Shown piece by piece: positions 34,108 to 42,477 of a stretch of DNA of 64,000 bases; the first letter of the stretch is position 1; each line of letters begins with the position of its first letter. The notes under the pieces were generated by a model, which was not told the origin of the DNA, made no database searches, and saw only the letters and a list, made by a program, of their open reading frames with translations. Origin of the DNA: Bog-950 sp964493695 (GTDB taxonomy: Bacteria; Bacteroidota; Bacteroidia; Chitinophagales; LD1). The stretch lies in assembly GCA_964493695.1 (NCBI GenBank), contig CAZBPG010000005.1, positions 1 to 64,000 on the forward strand, in the 5' to 3' direction. The translations under genes and the position numbers were made by a program.

Positions 34108-34200
34108 ATGGTAACAAAAACACTATTTGGAGAACCAAGTTACCCCAATTATACCTATAAATGGCAGTTTTCTTTAAAAAACAAGGGTTTGCTTAGTTGA
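34108..34200 (+). CDS. Possible 30-residue ORF after array C
   Basis: ATG at 34108, TGA at 34198-34200, overlapping the 3' end of the MBL gene by 8 nt. The translation (MVTKTLFGEPSYPNYTYKWQ and on) looks protein-like and begins 14 nt after the last palindrome of array C. It may be a small gene, the 5' remnant of a lost gene, or chance. No family recognised. Confidence 0.2.
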   Translation: MVTKTLFGEPSYPNYTYKWQFSLKNKGLLS

Positions 34201-34933
34201 AGACCGAAGCCCCGGATTGCAGGAAGGGGTTGTTGCGTCTTTCAATGCCTATAAACGTTTCGGGGCCGTGGCCGGAGTATACTTTAACATCATCGGGCAG
34301 CTTCATCATTACCTCGGTAAGCGATTTAAACAGCACCTGCCCATCGGCACCCGGTATATCAAAGCGGCCTACACTGCCCTGAAACAGCACATCGCCACTG
34401 AAAATTATACCCCCCTGCCCCCTAAAGGGGGTGTTAACAGCCGAACCCGAATCTTCATTTGACTGCTTGTCTTTAAAGCCCCCTTCAGGGGGTTGGGGGT
34501 TGTAGTAAAACGCCAGATGGCCCGGTGAATGGCCGGGAACAAAAAGCACTTTCAAAACAGTTTTTCCGAATTTTACTTCATCGCCTTCTTTCAAAAAATT
34601 CTTCGGCTCCGGTGAGGCTTCGCAGTTAAAACCGAAATAACTTTGGTAGTCGAGCGCGGCATACATTACCTGCAGTTCTGTTTCATGAAACTCCGGCAGC
34701 AGGTTATAAGTGTCGCACACAAATTTATTGCCCGGAAAATGGTCAATGTGGCAATGCGTATTCAGCAACTTCACCGGTTTCAAGCCATGCGCCCGAATGG
34801 TTTGTGTTAATTGATTGCGCTCTTTGTCGCTGCTGCAACCGGGGTCTATGATGATGCACTCTTTTGTTTCGTCTTCTATTATATAGGTGTTTTCCTGAAA
34901 CGGATTAAAAGTATGTTTATGAACCTTAAGCAT
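34193..34933 (-). CDS. MBL-fold hydrolase carrying an in-frame insertion
   Basis: A 246-residue glyoxalase II-like metallo-beta-lactamase-fold enzyme. Metal-ligand motifs are THCHIDH (59-65), PGHSPGH (His135), SGDVLF (Asp181) and GHGPET (His222), and the overall length and order match bacterial hydroxyacylglutathione hydrolase-like proteins. Residues of about 146-175 (PQPPEGGF through NTPFRGQGG) interrupt the usual short turn between LAFYYN and IIFSGDVLF; they are encoded by an 89-bp inverted-repeat element (34411-34499). The frame is kept and all metal ligands remain, so the enzyme may still work. Divergent from the DUF4258 gene. Confidence 0.88.
   Translation of the reverse strand: MLKVHKHTFNPFQENTYIIEDETKECIIIDPGCSSDKERNQLTQTIRAHGLKPVKLLNTHCHIDHFPGNKFVCDTYNLLPEFHETELQVMYAALDYQSYFGFNCEASPEPKNFLKEGDEVKFGKTVLKVLFVPGHSPGHLAFYYNPQPPEGGFKDKQSNEDSGSAVNTPFRGQGGIIFSGDVLFQGSVGRFDIPGADGQVLFKSLTEVMMKLPDDVKVYSGHGPETFIGIERRNNPFLQSGASVFN
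34411..34499. mobile_element. 89-bp inverted-repeat element inserted in a coding region
   Basis: The ends are 21-nt imperfect inverted repeats, CCCCCTGCCCCCTAAAGGGGG at 34411-34431 and CCCCCTTCAGGGGGTTGGGGG at 34479-34499 (18 of 21 positions match after reverse complement). Each end is itself partly palindromic. The 47-nt interior has no stop in the gene's frame. It looks like a miniature palindromic repeat that adds about 30 residues to the MBL protein without breaking it. No transposase is in the window. Confidence 0.65.
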
Positions 34934-34944
34934 AATTTATTTTT

Positions 34945-34952
34945 TAAGTTTG
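34945..34952 (+). promoter_or_regulatory. -7 element of the DUF4258/zinc-finger operon
   Basis: TAAGTTTG matches TAnnTTTG exactly, 28 nt before the ATG at 34981. It is back to back with a minus-strand element for the MBL gene. Confidence 0.45.
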
Positions 34953-34957
34953 AAAGG

Positions 34958-34965
34958 CGAAAATA
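34958..34965 (-). promoter_or_regulatory. -7 element of the MBL gene
   Basis: Minus-strand TATTTTCG, about 24 nt before the ATG at 34933. It lies only 5 bp beyond the plus-strand element, so the two divergent promoters probably compete for RNA polymerase. Confidence 0.4.
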
Positions 34966-34980
34966 GAATTCTGAAATTCG

Positions 34981-35274
34981 ATGGCAGGCAAAAAAAGCTT
35001 TTATTTTACCGAGCATGCGTTGGATGAAATAGACAATGATGATTTACTGATAGAAGATGTAATGGCTGCCGCAGCAACAGGAGAAATAATTGTGAGTTAT
35101 GAAAATGACAAACCCTTTCCTTCGTTTTTAAAACTGGGTTGGTCATCGGCTAAAACAAAGTATCCGGTTCATGTGGTTTGTGCCACAGATGACACTGACA
35201 GAATACATATTATAACTGCCTACAAACCCGATTTTAACCGGTGGCACAAAAACTTTAAAACCAGAAAAAAATGA
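34981..35274 (+). CDS. DUF4258 protein, candidate toxin of a TA-like pair
   Basis: A 97-residue protein with the DUF4258 pattern: an early TEHALDEI, a central EIIVSYENDKPFPSFL segment, a VHVVCATDDTDRIHIITAY strand pair and a C-terminal YKPDFNRWH. DUF4258 proteins resemble RelE/BrnT-type small ribonuclease toxins, but activity is inferred. Its stop overlaps the start of the zinc-finger gene by 4 nt (ATGA), a translationally coupled toxin-antitoxin-like arrangement. Confidence 0.8.
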   Translation: MAGKKSFYFTEHALDEIDNDDLLIEDVMAAAATGEIIVSYENDKPFPSFLKLGWSSAKTKYPVHVVCATDDTDRIHIITAYKPDFNRWHKNFKTRKK

Positions 35275-35498
35275 ACTGCACTCTTTGTAAAAACGGAAAA
35301 CTGAAAAAAGGGACCACCTCAAAAATGTTTGAGAAGGACGGCTCAATTGTGGTTTTTAAAAATGTAAAAGCACTGATTTGCGATAACTGCGGAACAAAGT
35401 TTTTCGACAGTGATACATCCATCCGGCTGTTAAACAAAGCTCGCGAACTCCGCAAACAGGGCACTGAACTGGAAGTAATAAACCTGAAAGCCGCGTAG
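35271..35498 (+). CDS. YgiT-type zinc-finger protein (MqsA-like N-domain)
   Basis: A 75-residue protein with two CxxC knuckles (Cys3/Cys6 and Cys37/Cys40) and the YgiT/MqsA N-terminal pattern (VVFKNVKALICDNCG, then FFDSDTSIRLLNKARELRKQ). In E. coli MqsA this domain binds the toxin and a separate C-terminal HTH binds DNA. Here the HTH is missing, so autoregulation would need another factor. It overlaps the DUF4258 gene by 4 nt and is followed 12 nt later by an unrelated envelope gene on the same strand. Confidence 0.85.
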   Translation: MNCTLCKNGKLKKGTTSKMFEKDGSIVVFKNVKALICDNCGTKFFDSDTSIRLLNKARELRKQGTELEVINLKAA

Positions 35499-35510
35499 GG
35501 CTTCGTATCC

Positions 35511-38500
35511 ATGATGTTTTTCAAATTAAACATTCTTTACTCCTACTGGCACCGGCTGTTGTCTTGTGTCTTATGTCTTGCGTCTATGGTCTCTTTCTCA
35601 CAAAGCATAGAGCGGTTCGGCCAGAACCGGGTGCAGTACAAAGATTTCAGTTTCTCTTATTACGAAAGCGACAACTTCATTACTTACTATTATCCGGGCG
35701 GGCAGGATATTGCCAAATACGTTATCAAAGCCGCTGAAGATAACAGCGATGAAATTTCGAAAATACTCGACTACCGGTACAAGCGCAAGATCGACATTAT
35801 TGTTTACAACAACATCAACGAACTGAACCAAACCAACGTTGGTGTTTACGACCCCGGTCAGGTACAGGGCGGCACTACCAAAATACCCGACAGCAAACTG
35901 TTTGTTTACTTCAATGGCGACCACCGGAACCTCGATAAACAGATACGCGAAGGCATTGCAAAAATTTATATCGACAAGTTAGTGCAGGGAACCACCTTTG
36001 GCGAAGTTATTCAGAATGCCGTGTTGCTCAACCTGCCCGACTGGTATAAAACAGGCCTGGGAAAATACATTGGCGAGCCCTGGACCAGCGATGATGAAGA
36101 CCGCCTGCGCGATGGAATTACAGACGGCCGTTTTCAAAAACTGAACAAGCTGCCACCGGAGGAAGCCATTTTTGTGGGTAAGAGCATTTGGCATTATATA
36201 GAGGAAGTGCACGGCAAAAGCACGGTAAGCAACGTGCTTTACCTCACCCGCATTAACCGCAGCGTTGACAATGGCTTTACGTTTGTGCTCGGCACCAATC
36301 TTTCCGAAACGTTAACCGACTGGTATGCTTATTACCTCAACCGGTTCAATAACGAATCAAAAATTTCTTCGCTGCCCGATGGACCGGTGAAAGCCGGAAT
36401 CAGAAAAGGAATTGATTACTACCAGCCCAAGTTAAGTGCCGATGGAAAACATGTAGCGTATGCCAGCAACGATATGGGTCGTTACAAAATTCATTTGCTC
36501 AATACCGAAACCGGTAAAACCAAAGTGCTGTTCAGGGGCGGATGGCGCACCAACACCATGATTACCGACCAGAGTATTCCGCTACTGGCTTTTGACCCCA
36601 CCGGTAAGCGGCTTGCTTTTATTACCGATAAGCGTTCCGAAATTTTTATCCGGTTCTACGATGTAGAAAAAAAGAAGATGGAGAAAAACCCTGTCCGCAA
36701 ATTTCAGAAGGTGGTCAGCTTTTCGTTTATGGACTCGAAACAGTTAGTGATGAGTGCCGTGCAGAACGGGCAAACAGATGTCTTTTTGTATAACATCGGC
36801 TCTACCACCACCCGGAAAATTACAGACGATTATTTTGACGACCTCTACCCTGCTTACATTTCAGCCGACAGCATCCGCGGAATTATGTTCGCCAGTAACC
36901 GCGAAGACGATACCCTGCGCCAGCAGCGTTACGAAAGCCAGGTGATGAACAAGCAACTGGATTTGTTCTTTTACGATTTAGATGCCAACCAGAATGTGCT
37001 GTACCGCATTACCTCCACTCCTTTTGCCAACGAAACCGCTCCGCAAAATTTAAACGACAGCACCTTTTGCTTTTTAAGCGATAACAACGGAGTGCGCAAC
37101 CGGTATATCGGCCACTTTGAAAGTGTGTTTGACCATAACCAAAAAACCATCCGTTTTGTTTCGAAAGAAACCGGTGATACAGATTCGCTGCAGGTGCACG
37201 AAAGTGTTTCTGCCGAATCTATGATTGACAAAAGTCTGGAGGAGTTAAAAGACACATCGTTTCAGAAAGTTTACAAAGTGGGCGGGGTTACGGCTTCCTA
37301 TACCAACTATACTTACAACATCCGCGAACAAACGGTAGTGCCGCAAAAAAATCTGGTGCTCGACATGTTCCGTATCAACAACAAAATCCAGTTCCGCAAG
37401 TACAACACAGAAACCACCGCTTCACCGGGCAGGGCACCGGTGATGGATTACATGCTTAAACTGCAAAATAAAGCACAGGAGGCTGTAAGCACCGAACCGA
37501 AACAACCGTTAACTGCCAGCGGAAAAACGTTGTTAGAAGTTTACGATTCTATTAAAGCCAGCAAAGGCAAACGCTCTTTCGATTTTCAAAGCGAGTTTGA
37601 CTACGGCATTAAACTCTTCGACTGGGATTCTGCTTCATCTTCCAAACTGGCCGAAGCACAAAACGGATATGTGTTCCGCTTTTCGCGCGTGCGGCCGTAT
37701 TTCGTACGCTTTGCAGTAGATAAGGTAATTGCCAATTTTGATAACGGCCCCATCATCACTTTGTATCAGCCGTTCATCGGCCGGTATTTTAACGCACCGG
37801 TGCCGTTGGCAATTAAAGTCGGCATTACCGATTTGCTCGATAACTACAAAATATATGGCGGCATCCGCATTCCGTTTCAGGACCCGGCAAAAAATCTGGA
37901 GTACTTCATCACCTACGAGAATCTTAAAAAGCGTTTAGATAAAAAACTGACTTTCTACAGAGGAAGCCGCTCCGGTGCTATAGTTTTTACTGATGACTAT
38001 CTGAATCAGGTGGTTGGACAATCAGAGTTCAGTCTTAAAACTAACTATCTGGAACTTGATTTAAGATATGCGCTCGATGTATTAAACGGCTTGCTCTTCC
38101 GCTTCGGTTTCCGCAACGACAATATTTTGGTAAAGGCCATTGATCAACCGAGTCTGGCTTTCCCTAAAATTTCTGACAACTGGCTTTCGTTCCGCACCGA
38201 ATACGTTTTTGATAACTGTATTGAAGTAGCCACTAATATCCGGTACGGTACGCGCTTTAAAGTTTTTGCCGAAGTGCAAAAAGAATTTCCAACTAAGAAT
38301 AAAACCTACTCGGGCGATTTCGATTTACCGGTGCCGCAGTTTAACAACAAAGTGCTTTCCATTTTCGGTTTCGATTTGCGCCACTACCAGAAAGTATATA
38401 AGCAGATTATATGGGCCAACCGCATTGCTGCCGGTGCATCGTTCGGCACAGCAAAAATGATTTACTATGCCGGTGGCCTCGAAAACTGGATAACCGCTCC

Positions 38501-38984
38501 GCGGGTTTCCAAGTGGGACGAAACCACACCCATCAATTACAATAACAATTACGCGTTTCAAACTCTCGCCTCACCTATCCGCGGGTTTAAGCAAAACGCA
38601 CGCAATGGCGATAAATACATTGTGTTCAACAGCGAATTACGGGTACCCATATTTGCAGCACTCATCCGCGGCAATATTAAATCGGAGTTTATCCGCAACT
38701 TTCAGTTAGTGGCTTTCTTCGATGCCGGCACTGCCTGGGAAGGTGCAACTCCGTGGTCGGGTAACAATCCCTTATTCAGTCAGCAATTCTATAATCCTCC
38801 GCAGAACCCTTCGGTGATTGTAAAGTTGCAGCGTTACAAAAATCCTTTCATCATGGGTTTTGGTCCGGGAGTGCGCACTACCTTCCTCGGATACTTTATC
38901 CGCTTTGATACCGCCTGGGGCTACGACACCGGTCTTGTTTCTAAATATCCGGCTTACTATCTTTCGTTCGGCTTAGATTTTTAA
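35511..38984 (+). CDS. Surface protein with TolB-like beta-propeller and C-terminal barrel
   Basis: A 1157-residue protein. A signal peptide (ending SMVSFSQ, about residue 30) precedes an N-terminal domain at about 35-285 that resembles peptidase MA-like proteins (FITYYYPGGQDIAKYV, IIVYNNINELNQ) but lacks HExxH. Residues of about 295-560 are PD40/TolB-type propeller repeats (PKLSADGKHVAYASNDMGRY, LLAFDPTGKRLAFI). From about 750 to the end beta strands finish in YYLSFGLDF with terminal Phe, as in an outer-membrane barrel of the surface-antigen type. Possibly an outer-membrane assembly or sensing protein. The signal-peptide codons contain a 7-nt repeat. The short gap to the YgiT gene suggests read-through. 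Confidence 0.75.
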   Translation: MMFFKLNILYSYWHRLLSCVLCLASMVSFSQSIERFGQNRVQYKDFSFSYYESDNFITYYYPGGQDIAKYVIKAAEDNSDEISKILDYRYKRKIDIIVYNNINELNQTNVGVYDPGQVQGGTTKIPDSKLFVYFNGDHRNLDKQIREGIAKIYIDKLVQGTTFGEVIQNAVLLNLPDWYKTGLGKYIGEPWTSDDEDRLRDGITDGRFQKLNKLPPEEAIFVGKSIWHYIEEVHGKSTVSNVLYLTRINRSVDNGFTFVLGTNLSETLTDWYAYYLNRFNNESKISSLPDGPVKAGIRKGIDYYQPKLSADGKHVAYASNDMGRYKIHLLNTETGKTKVLFRGGWRTNTMITDQSIPLLAFDPTGKRLAFITDKRSEIFIRFYDVEKKKMEKNPVRKFQKVVSFSFMDSKQLVMSAVQNGQTDVFLYNIGSTTTRKITDDYFDDLYPAYISADSIRGIMFASNREDDTLRQQRYESQVMNKQLDLFFYDLDANQNVLYRITSTPFANETAPQNLNDSTFCFLSDNNGVRNRYIGHFESVFDHNQKTIRFVSKETGDTDSLQVHESVSAESMIDKSLEELKDTSFQKVYKVGGVTASYTNYTYNIREQTVVPQKNLVLDMFRINNKIQFRKYNTETTASPGRAPVMDYMLKLQNKAQEAVSTEPKQPLTASGKTLLEVYDSIKASKGKRSFDFQSEFDYGIKLFDWDSASSSKLAEAQNGYVFRFSRVRPYFVRFAVDKVIANFDNGPIITLYQPFIGRYFNAPVPLAIKVGITDLLDNYKIYGGIRIPFQDPAKNLEYFITYENLKKRLDKKLTFYRGSRSGAIVFTDDYLNQVVGQSEFSLKTNYLELDLRYALDVLNGLLFRFGFRNDNILVKAIDQPSLAFPKISDNWLSFRTEYVFDNCIEVATNIRYGTRFKVFAEVQKEFPTKNKTYSGDFDLPVPQFNNKVLSIFGFDLRHYQKVYKQIIWANRIAAGASFGTAKMIYYAGGLENWITAPRVSKWDETTPINYNNNYAFQTLASPIRGFKQNARNGDKYIVFNSELRVPIFAALIRGNIKSEFIRNFQLVAFFDAGTAWEGATPWSGNNPLFSQQFYNPPQNPSVIVKLQRYKNPFIMGFGPGVRTTFLGYFIRFDTAWGYDTGLVSKYPAYYLSFGLDF
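35561..35595 (+). repeat. Heptanucleotide repeat in signal-peptide codons
   Basis: Five 7-nt units: GTCTTGT, GTCTTAT, GTCTTGC, GTCTATG, GTCTCTT. They encode the hydrophobic core (SCVLCLASMVS) of the propeller/barrel protein's signal peptide. Confidence 0.8.
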
Positions 38985-39035
38985 TCAACCTTCAATTCGT
39001 ATCATTGCAGCCTGAAAAAAAAATATGCTGCTCCA

Positions 39036-40592
39036 ATGAAATTTGCACTCCTGTTCTTTTCCGGTTGTTTGGTTTCTCTCGTTTCTGCCCAGCCGCTTTT
39101 CGATACTTCTATCAACAACTTTCTTGACCCCACTTTAAAACCCTTCTATTTTAACGTAGCATCAGGCGACCCGCAACAGCACAGCGTTATCATCTGGACC
39201 AAAGTGTGGAGCGATAACAACCAACCGGTACCGGTAAGGTGGCAGATGGCAGCAGACACTGCCATGCAAACCGTTGTGGCATCAGGTGAAGTGAATGCTG
39301 TTTACGAATCTGCTTACACCGTAAAGATTTCAGCACAACGTTTACAACCAAACACCACTTATTTCTATCGGTTCGAAGCGGGAAACATTTTTTCTCCCAT
39401 CGGTAGAACAAGAACCGCACCGGTGCAGGCCGGTGAGTTAAAATTTGCTGTAGTAAGCCGCAATAATTACGAGCAGGGTTTTTTCAACGCTTACCGGTTA
39501 ATTGCCAACCAACCCGAAATTAACGCAGTAATACATTTAGGCGATTACATTTACGAATACGGTGCCCGTAAAATAGACGGAAAGAGAACCGTGCGCGCCC
39601 ACATTCCTGACCATGAAATTCTAAACCTGCAGGATTACCGCAGCCGCTATGCGCAATACCGGCTCGATAAAGATTTGCAGGAAGCCCACCGCTTGCACCC
39701 TTTTGTTACCGAATGGGACGATCATGAATTTGCCAACGATACTTACAAAGAAGGAGCAAAAAATCACCAGCCGGAAGAGGGCGACTGGGAAACGCGAAAA
39801 GCCACCGCCAAACAGGCTTACTTCGAATGGCTGCCCATAACCGATAATCCGGAAAAGAGCGTAACACGGAAGATCAGTTTCGGCAACCTGGCCGACCTGT
39901 TTATGCTGGACGGTCGCGTGGAAGGAAGAAGCAAACCGGGCACCACTGCTTACGATACAATTATTGAATCAGCCGGCCGGACCATGCTTGGCAAAAAACA
40001 AAGCGACTGGCTCACATCCGGCATAGAAGCATCTCCCGCCCGCTGGAAAATCATCGGCAACCAAGTGGTATTTTCAGAACTGGATGCACATCAGCTTACT
40101 AAAGAACATCGAATAAACCAGGACGCATGGGACGGATATCCGGTGGAGCGAAAGGAAATTCTCGATTCGTTTTATGCGCACAGTGTAAAAAATATTTTGG
40201 TGCTCACCGGTGACATTCACCTTTCGTGGGCATTCGATTTAGTGCAAAGTCCGAAAGATAAGAACCGATACGACCGTAAAACCGGCAAAGGGGTTATCGG
40301 TGCCGAAATTGTTACCCCGAGTATTTCTACCAATGGTTTGGGTGAGCGCTTCCCTCGGGGATTATGCAATATGATTGGAAGTATTCTAAAACGTAAATCT
40401 ACCAACCCGCATCTGCGTTTTCAAAACTTAGTTGACCACGGCTATGTTTTACTCGACCTAAACAACGAGCGCGCTAAAGCCACCTGGAATTATTGTAAAA
40501 CCGTACGTAAAAAATCGGAAAAATTTTCGGCTAAAAATAGCTGGGTAAGCGATTACAACACCAACCGGTTGGTGAAAGTGAAAAAGCAGTAA
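39036..40592 (+). CDS. PhoD-like phosphoesterase lacking the iron-ligand cysteine
   Basis: A 518-residue secreted protein with a signal peptide (ending SLVSAQ), an Fn3-like N-terminal domain (about 35-128) and a PhoD-type metallophosphatase domain with HLGDYIYEYG, VTEWDDHEFAND and VLTGDIHLSW. PhoD enzymes are calcium/iron alkaline phosphatases or phosphodiesterases that act outside the cytoplasm. In B. subtilis PhoD a cysteine in an SCQ motif binds the iron; here the aligned segment reads SRN (141-143, codons AGC CGC AAT), so that ligand is missing. It may be inactive, use other metals, or have a changed substrate. It abuts aspS tail to tail. Confidence 0.85.
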   Translation: MKFALLFFSGCLVSLVSAQPLFDTSINNFLDPTLKPFYFNVASGDPQQHSVIIWTKVWSDNNQPVPVRWQMAADTAMQTVVASGEVNAVYESAYTVKISAQRLQPNTTYFYRFEAGNIFSPIGRTRTAPVQAGELKFAVVSRNNYEQGFFNAYRLIANQPEINAVIHLGDYIYEYGARKIDGKRTVRAHIPDHEILNLQDYRSRYAQYRLDKDLQEAHRLHPFVTEWDDHEFANDTYKEGAKNHQPEEGDWETRKATAKQAYFEWLPITDNPEKSVTRKISFGNLADLFMLDGRVEGRSKPGTTAYDTIIESAGRTMLGKKQSDWLTSGIEASPARWKIIGNQVVFSELDAHQLTKEHRINQDAWDGYPVERKEILDSFYAHSVKNILVLTGDIHLSWAFDLVQSPKDKNRYDRKTGKGVIGAEIVTPSISTNGLGERFPRGLCNMIGSILKRKSTNPHLRFQNLVDHGYVLLDLNNERAKATWNYCKTVRKKSEKFSAKNSWVSDYNTNRLVKVKKQ

Positions 40593-42350
40593 TTACTTTA
40601 TCACACTTATTCCAACTTCCTTCAGTGCCTTTTCATCCACCGGTGTAGGAGCATCCATCATCAAATCTCTTCCACCCGAAGTTTTAGGATAAGCAATTAC
40701 ATCGCGAATCGTTTCGCCACCGGTCATCAGCATTACGATTCTGTCTAAGCCGAAAGCACAGCCACCGTGAGGTGGTGCACCGTATTTAAAGGCATTCAGC
40801 ATAAAGCCGAACTTCTTATCGCGGTCTTCTTCTGTCAATCCAAGATTTTTGAAAACCCGCTCCTGAATATCTTTTTGGTGTATGCGGATAGACCCGGAAA
40901 GAATTTCGTTACCATTCATCACCATGTCATACGTTTGAGCACGAACACGCGTAGGGTCAGTATCAAAATACTGCATATCTTCCGGATGCGGGGAGCAGAA
41001 CGGATGATGCGCAAAAGTTATCTCCCCGCTCTCCTCATCTTTTTCGAAAAGAGGAAAATCAACAATCCACAAAACGCTCCAAGCTTTTTCATCAATCCAG
41101 TTATTCTTCTTAGCCAGTTCCAAACGTAAATCGCCCAGCGATTTACGAACCTTTGATGTTTTATCAGCAGCAATCAACAACAAATCACCTTTCTGAGCTT
41201 CAAAAGCTTTTCCAATCTCGCGCAGTTGTTCTTCGTTAAAAAATTTATCAATCGAAGACTTCACTGTTCCATCTTCGTTGAACTTAATGTTTATCAAACC
41301 ACTTAATCCCCGGTGGCTGGCTTTTACAAACTCCGTCAACTCATCGGTTTGCTTACGTGAATACGCAGCGCAGCCTTTAGCATTCAGTCCGGCAACAATT
41401 CCACCACCGGTAACAGCATTATTAAAAACAGCAAACTCAGATTTTGGCAGAACCTCGTTCAACTCTACAATCTTACAATCGAATCGCAAATCGGGTTTAT
41501 CGCTGCCGTAAAGTTTCAGCGCGTCATCATAACGCAAGCGTGGAAGTTCGGACAACTCATAGTTCAGCACCTTTTTAAATACATGCTGAATCAACCCTCC
41601 AAAGGTTTCAAAAATATCTTCCTGATGAACAAAACTCATTTCGCAGTCCACCTGGGTGAACTCCGGTTGGCGGTCACCGCGAAAATCTTCATCGCGAAAA
41701 CATCTCACAATCTGATAATACCGGTCCATACCGGCTACCATCAACAACTGCTTCAAGATTTGAGGTGATTGAGGAAGCGCATAAAAACTTCCGTGCTGTA
41801 ACCGTGACGGCACCAGGAAATCGCGTGCACCCTCCGGGGTACTTTTAATCAAATTTGGAGTTTCTATCTCTATAAATTCTTTTGCGTCTAAAAACTCCCG
41901 CACCGCCTTGTTTATTTGCGCCCGCATAATAAGCGTATCGCGCATTTTTGGTCTGCGAATATCCAGGTAGCGATATTTCAAACGCAGTTCTTCATTGCCG
42001 TCTGTTTCATTTTCTATAATAAAAGGCGGGGTTTCGCTTTCGCTTAAAACAGTAAGTCCTGACACGATAATTTCAATTTCACCGGTGGGCATATTCGGGT
42101 TCTTACTGCTGCGTTCGGCTACCTTTCCTTTTACTTGAATTACAAACTCACGTCCGAGTTTTTTCGTCATGTCAAAAAGTAACGCATCAGTTTCGGGATT
42201 GAAAACAAGCTGTGTAATTCCATACCGGTCGCGCAAATCAACAAATGTCATAGCCCCCAACGCACGGGTTTTTTGCACCCAACCGCTTAGGATTACTTCA
42301 TTTCCAACATTCTTCAGGTTCAATTCACCACAGGTATTTGTTCTGTACAT
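40593..42350 (-). CDS. aspS: Aspartyl-tRNA synthetase
   Basis: A 585-residue class II synthetase of the bacterial type. An N-terminal OB-fold anticodon domain (LSGWVQKTRALGAMTFVDLR) is followed by the catalytic core with motif 2 (RCFRDEDFRGDRQPEFTQVD), an inserted GAD domain (about 280-420) and motif 3 (GGCAFGLDRIVML). It charges tRNA-Asp. The ATG at 42350 gives the usual MYRTNTCGEL start; a 14-codon extension from 42392 is not family-like. Its stop codon is directly adjacent to the phoD-like stop with no base between. Confidence 0.97.
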   Translation of the reverse strand: MYRTNTCGELNLKNVGNEVILSGWVQKTRALGAMTFVDLRDRYGITQLVFNPETDALLFDMTKKLGREFVIQVKGKVAERSSKNPNMPTGEIEIIVSGLTVLSESETPPFIIENETDGNEELRLKYRYLDIRRPKMRDTLIMRAQINKAVREFLDAKEFIEIETPNLIKSTPEGARDFLVPSRLQHGSFYALPQSPQILKQLLMVAGMDRYYQIVRCFRDEDFRGDRQPEFTQVDCEMSFVHQEDIFETFGGLIQHVFKKVLNYELSELPRLRYDDALKLYGSDKPDLRFDCKIVELNEVLPKSEFAVFNNAVTGGGIVAGLNAKGCAAYSRKQTDELTEFVKASHRGLSGLINIKFNEDGTVKSSIDKFFNEEQLREIGKAFEAQKGDLLLIAADKTSKVRKSLGDLRLELAKKNNWIDEKAWSVLWIVDFPLFEKDEESGEITFAHHPFCSPHPEDMQYFDTDPTRVRAQTYDMVMNGNEILSGSIRIHQKDIQERVFKNLGLTEEDRDKKFGFMLNAFKYGAPPHGGCAFGLDRIVMLMTGGETIRDVIAYPKTSGGRDLMMDAPTPVDEKALKEVGISVIK

Positions 42351-42477
42351 AACATCAAAATTTGAGGCGGTGAAAATAATTATTTGCCTCACACAAACTT
42401 TCTCCTGTCCATTTACAACGTATTCCCTATATTTCGCATCTTTTTTCGAACAATAAACCTTGATTAAGCCAATTTTG

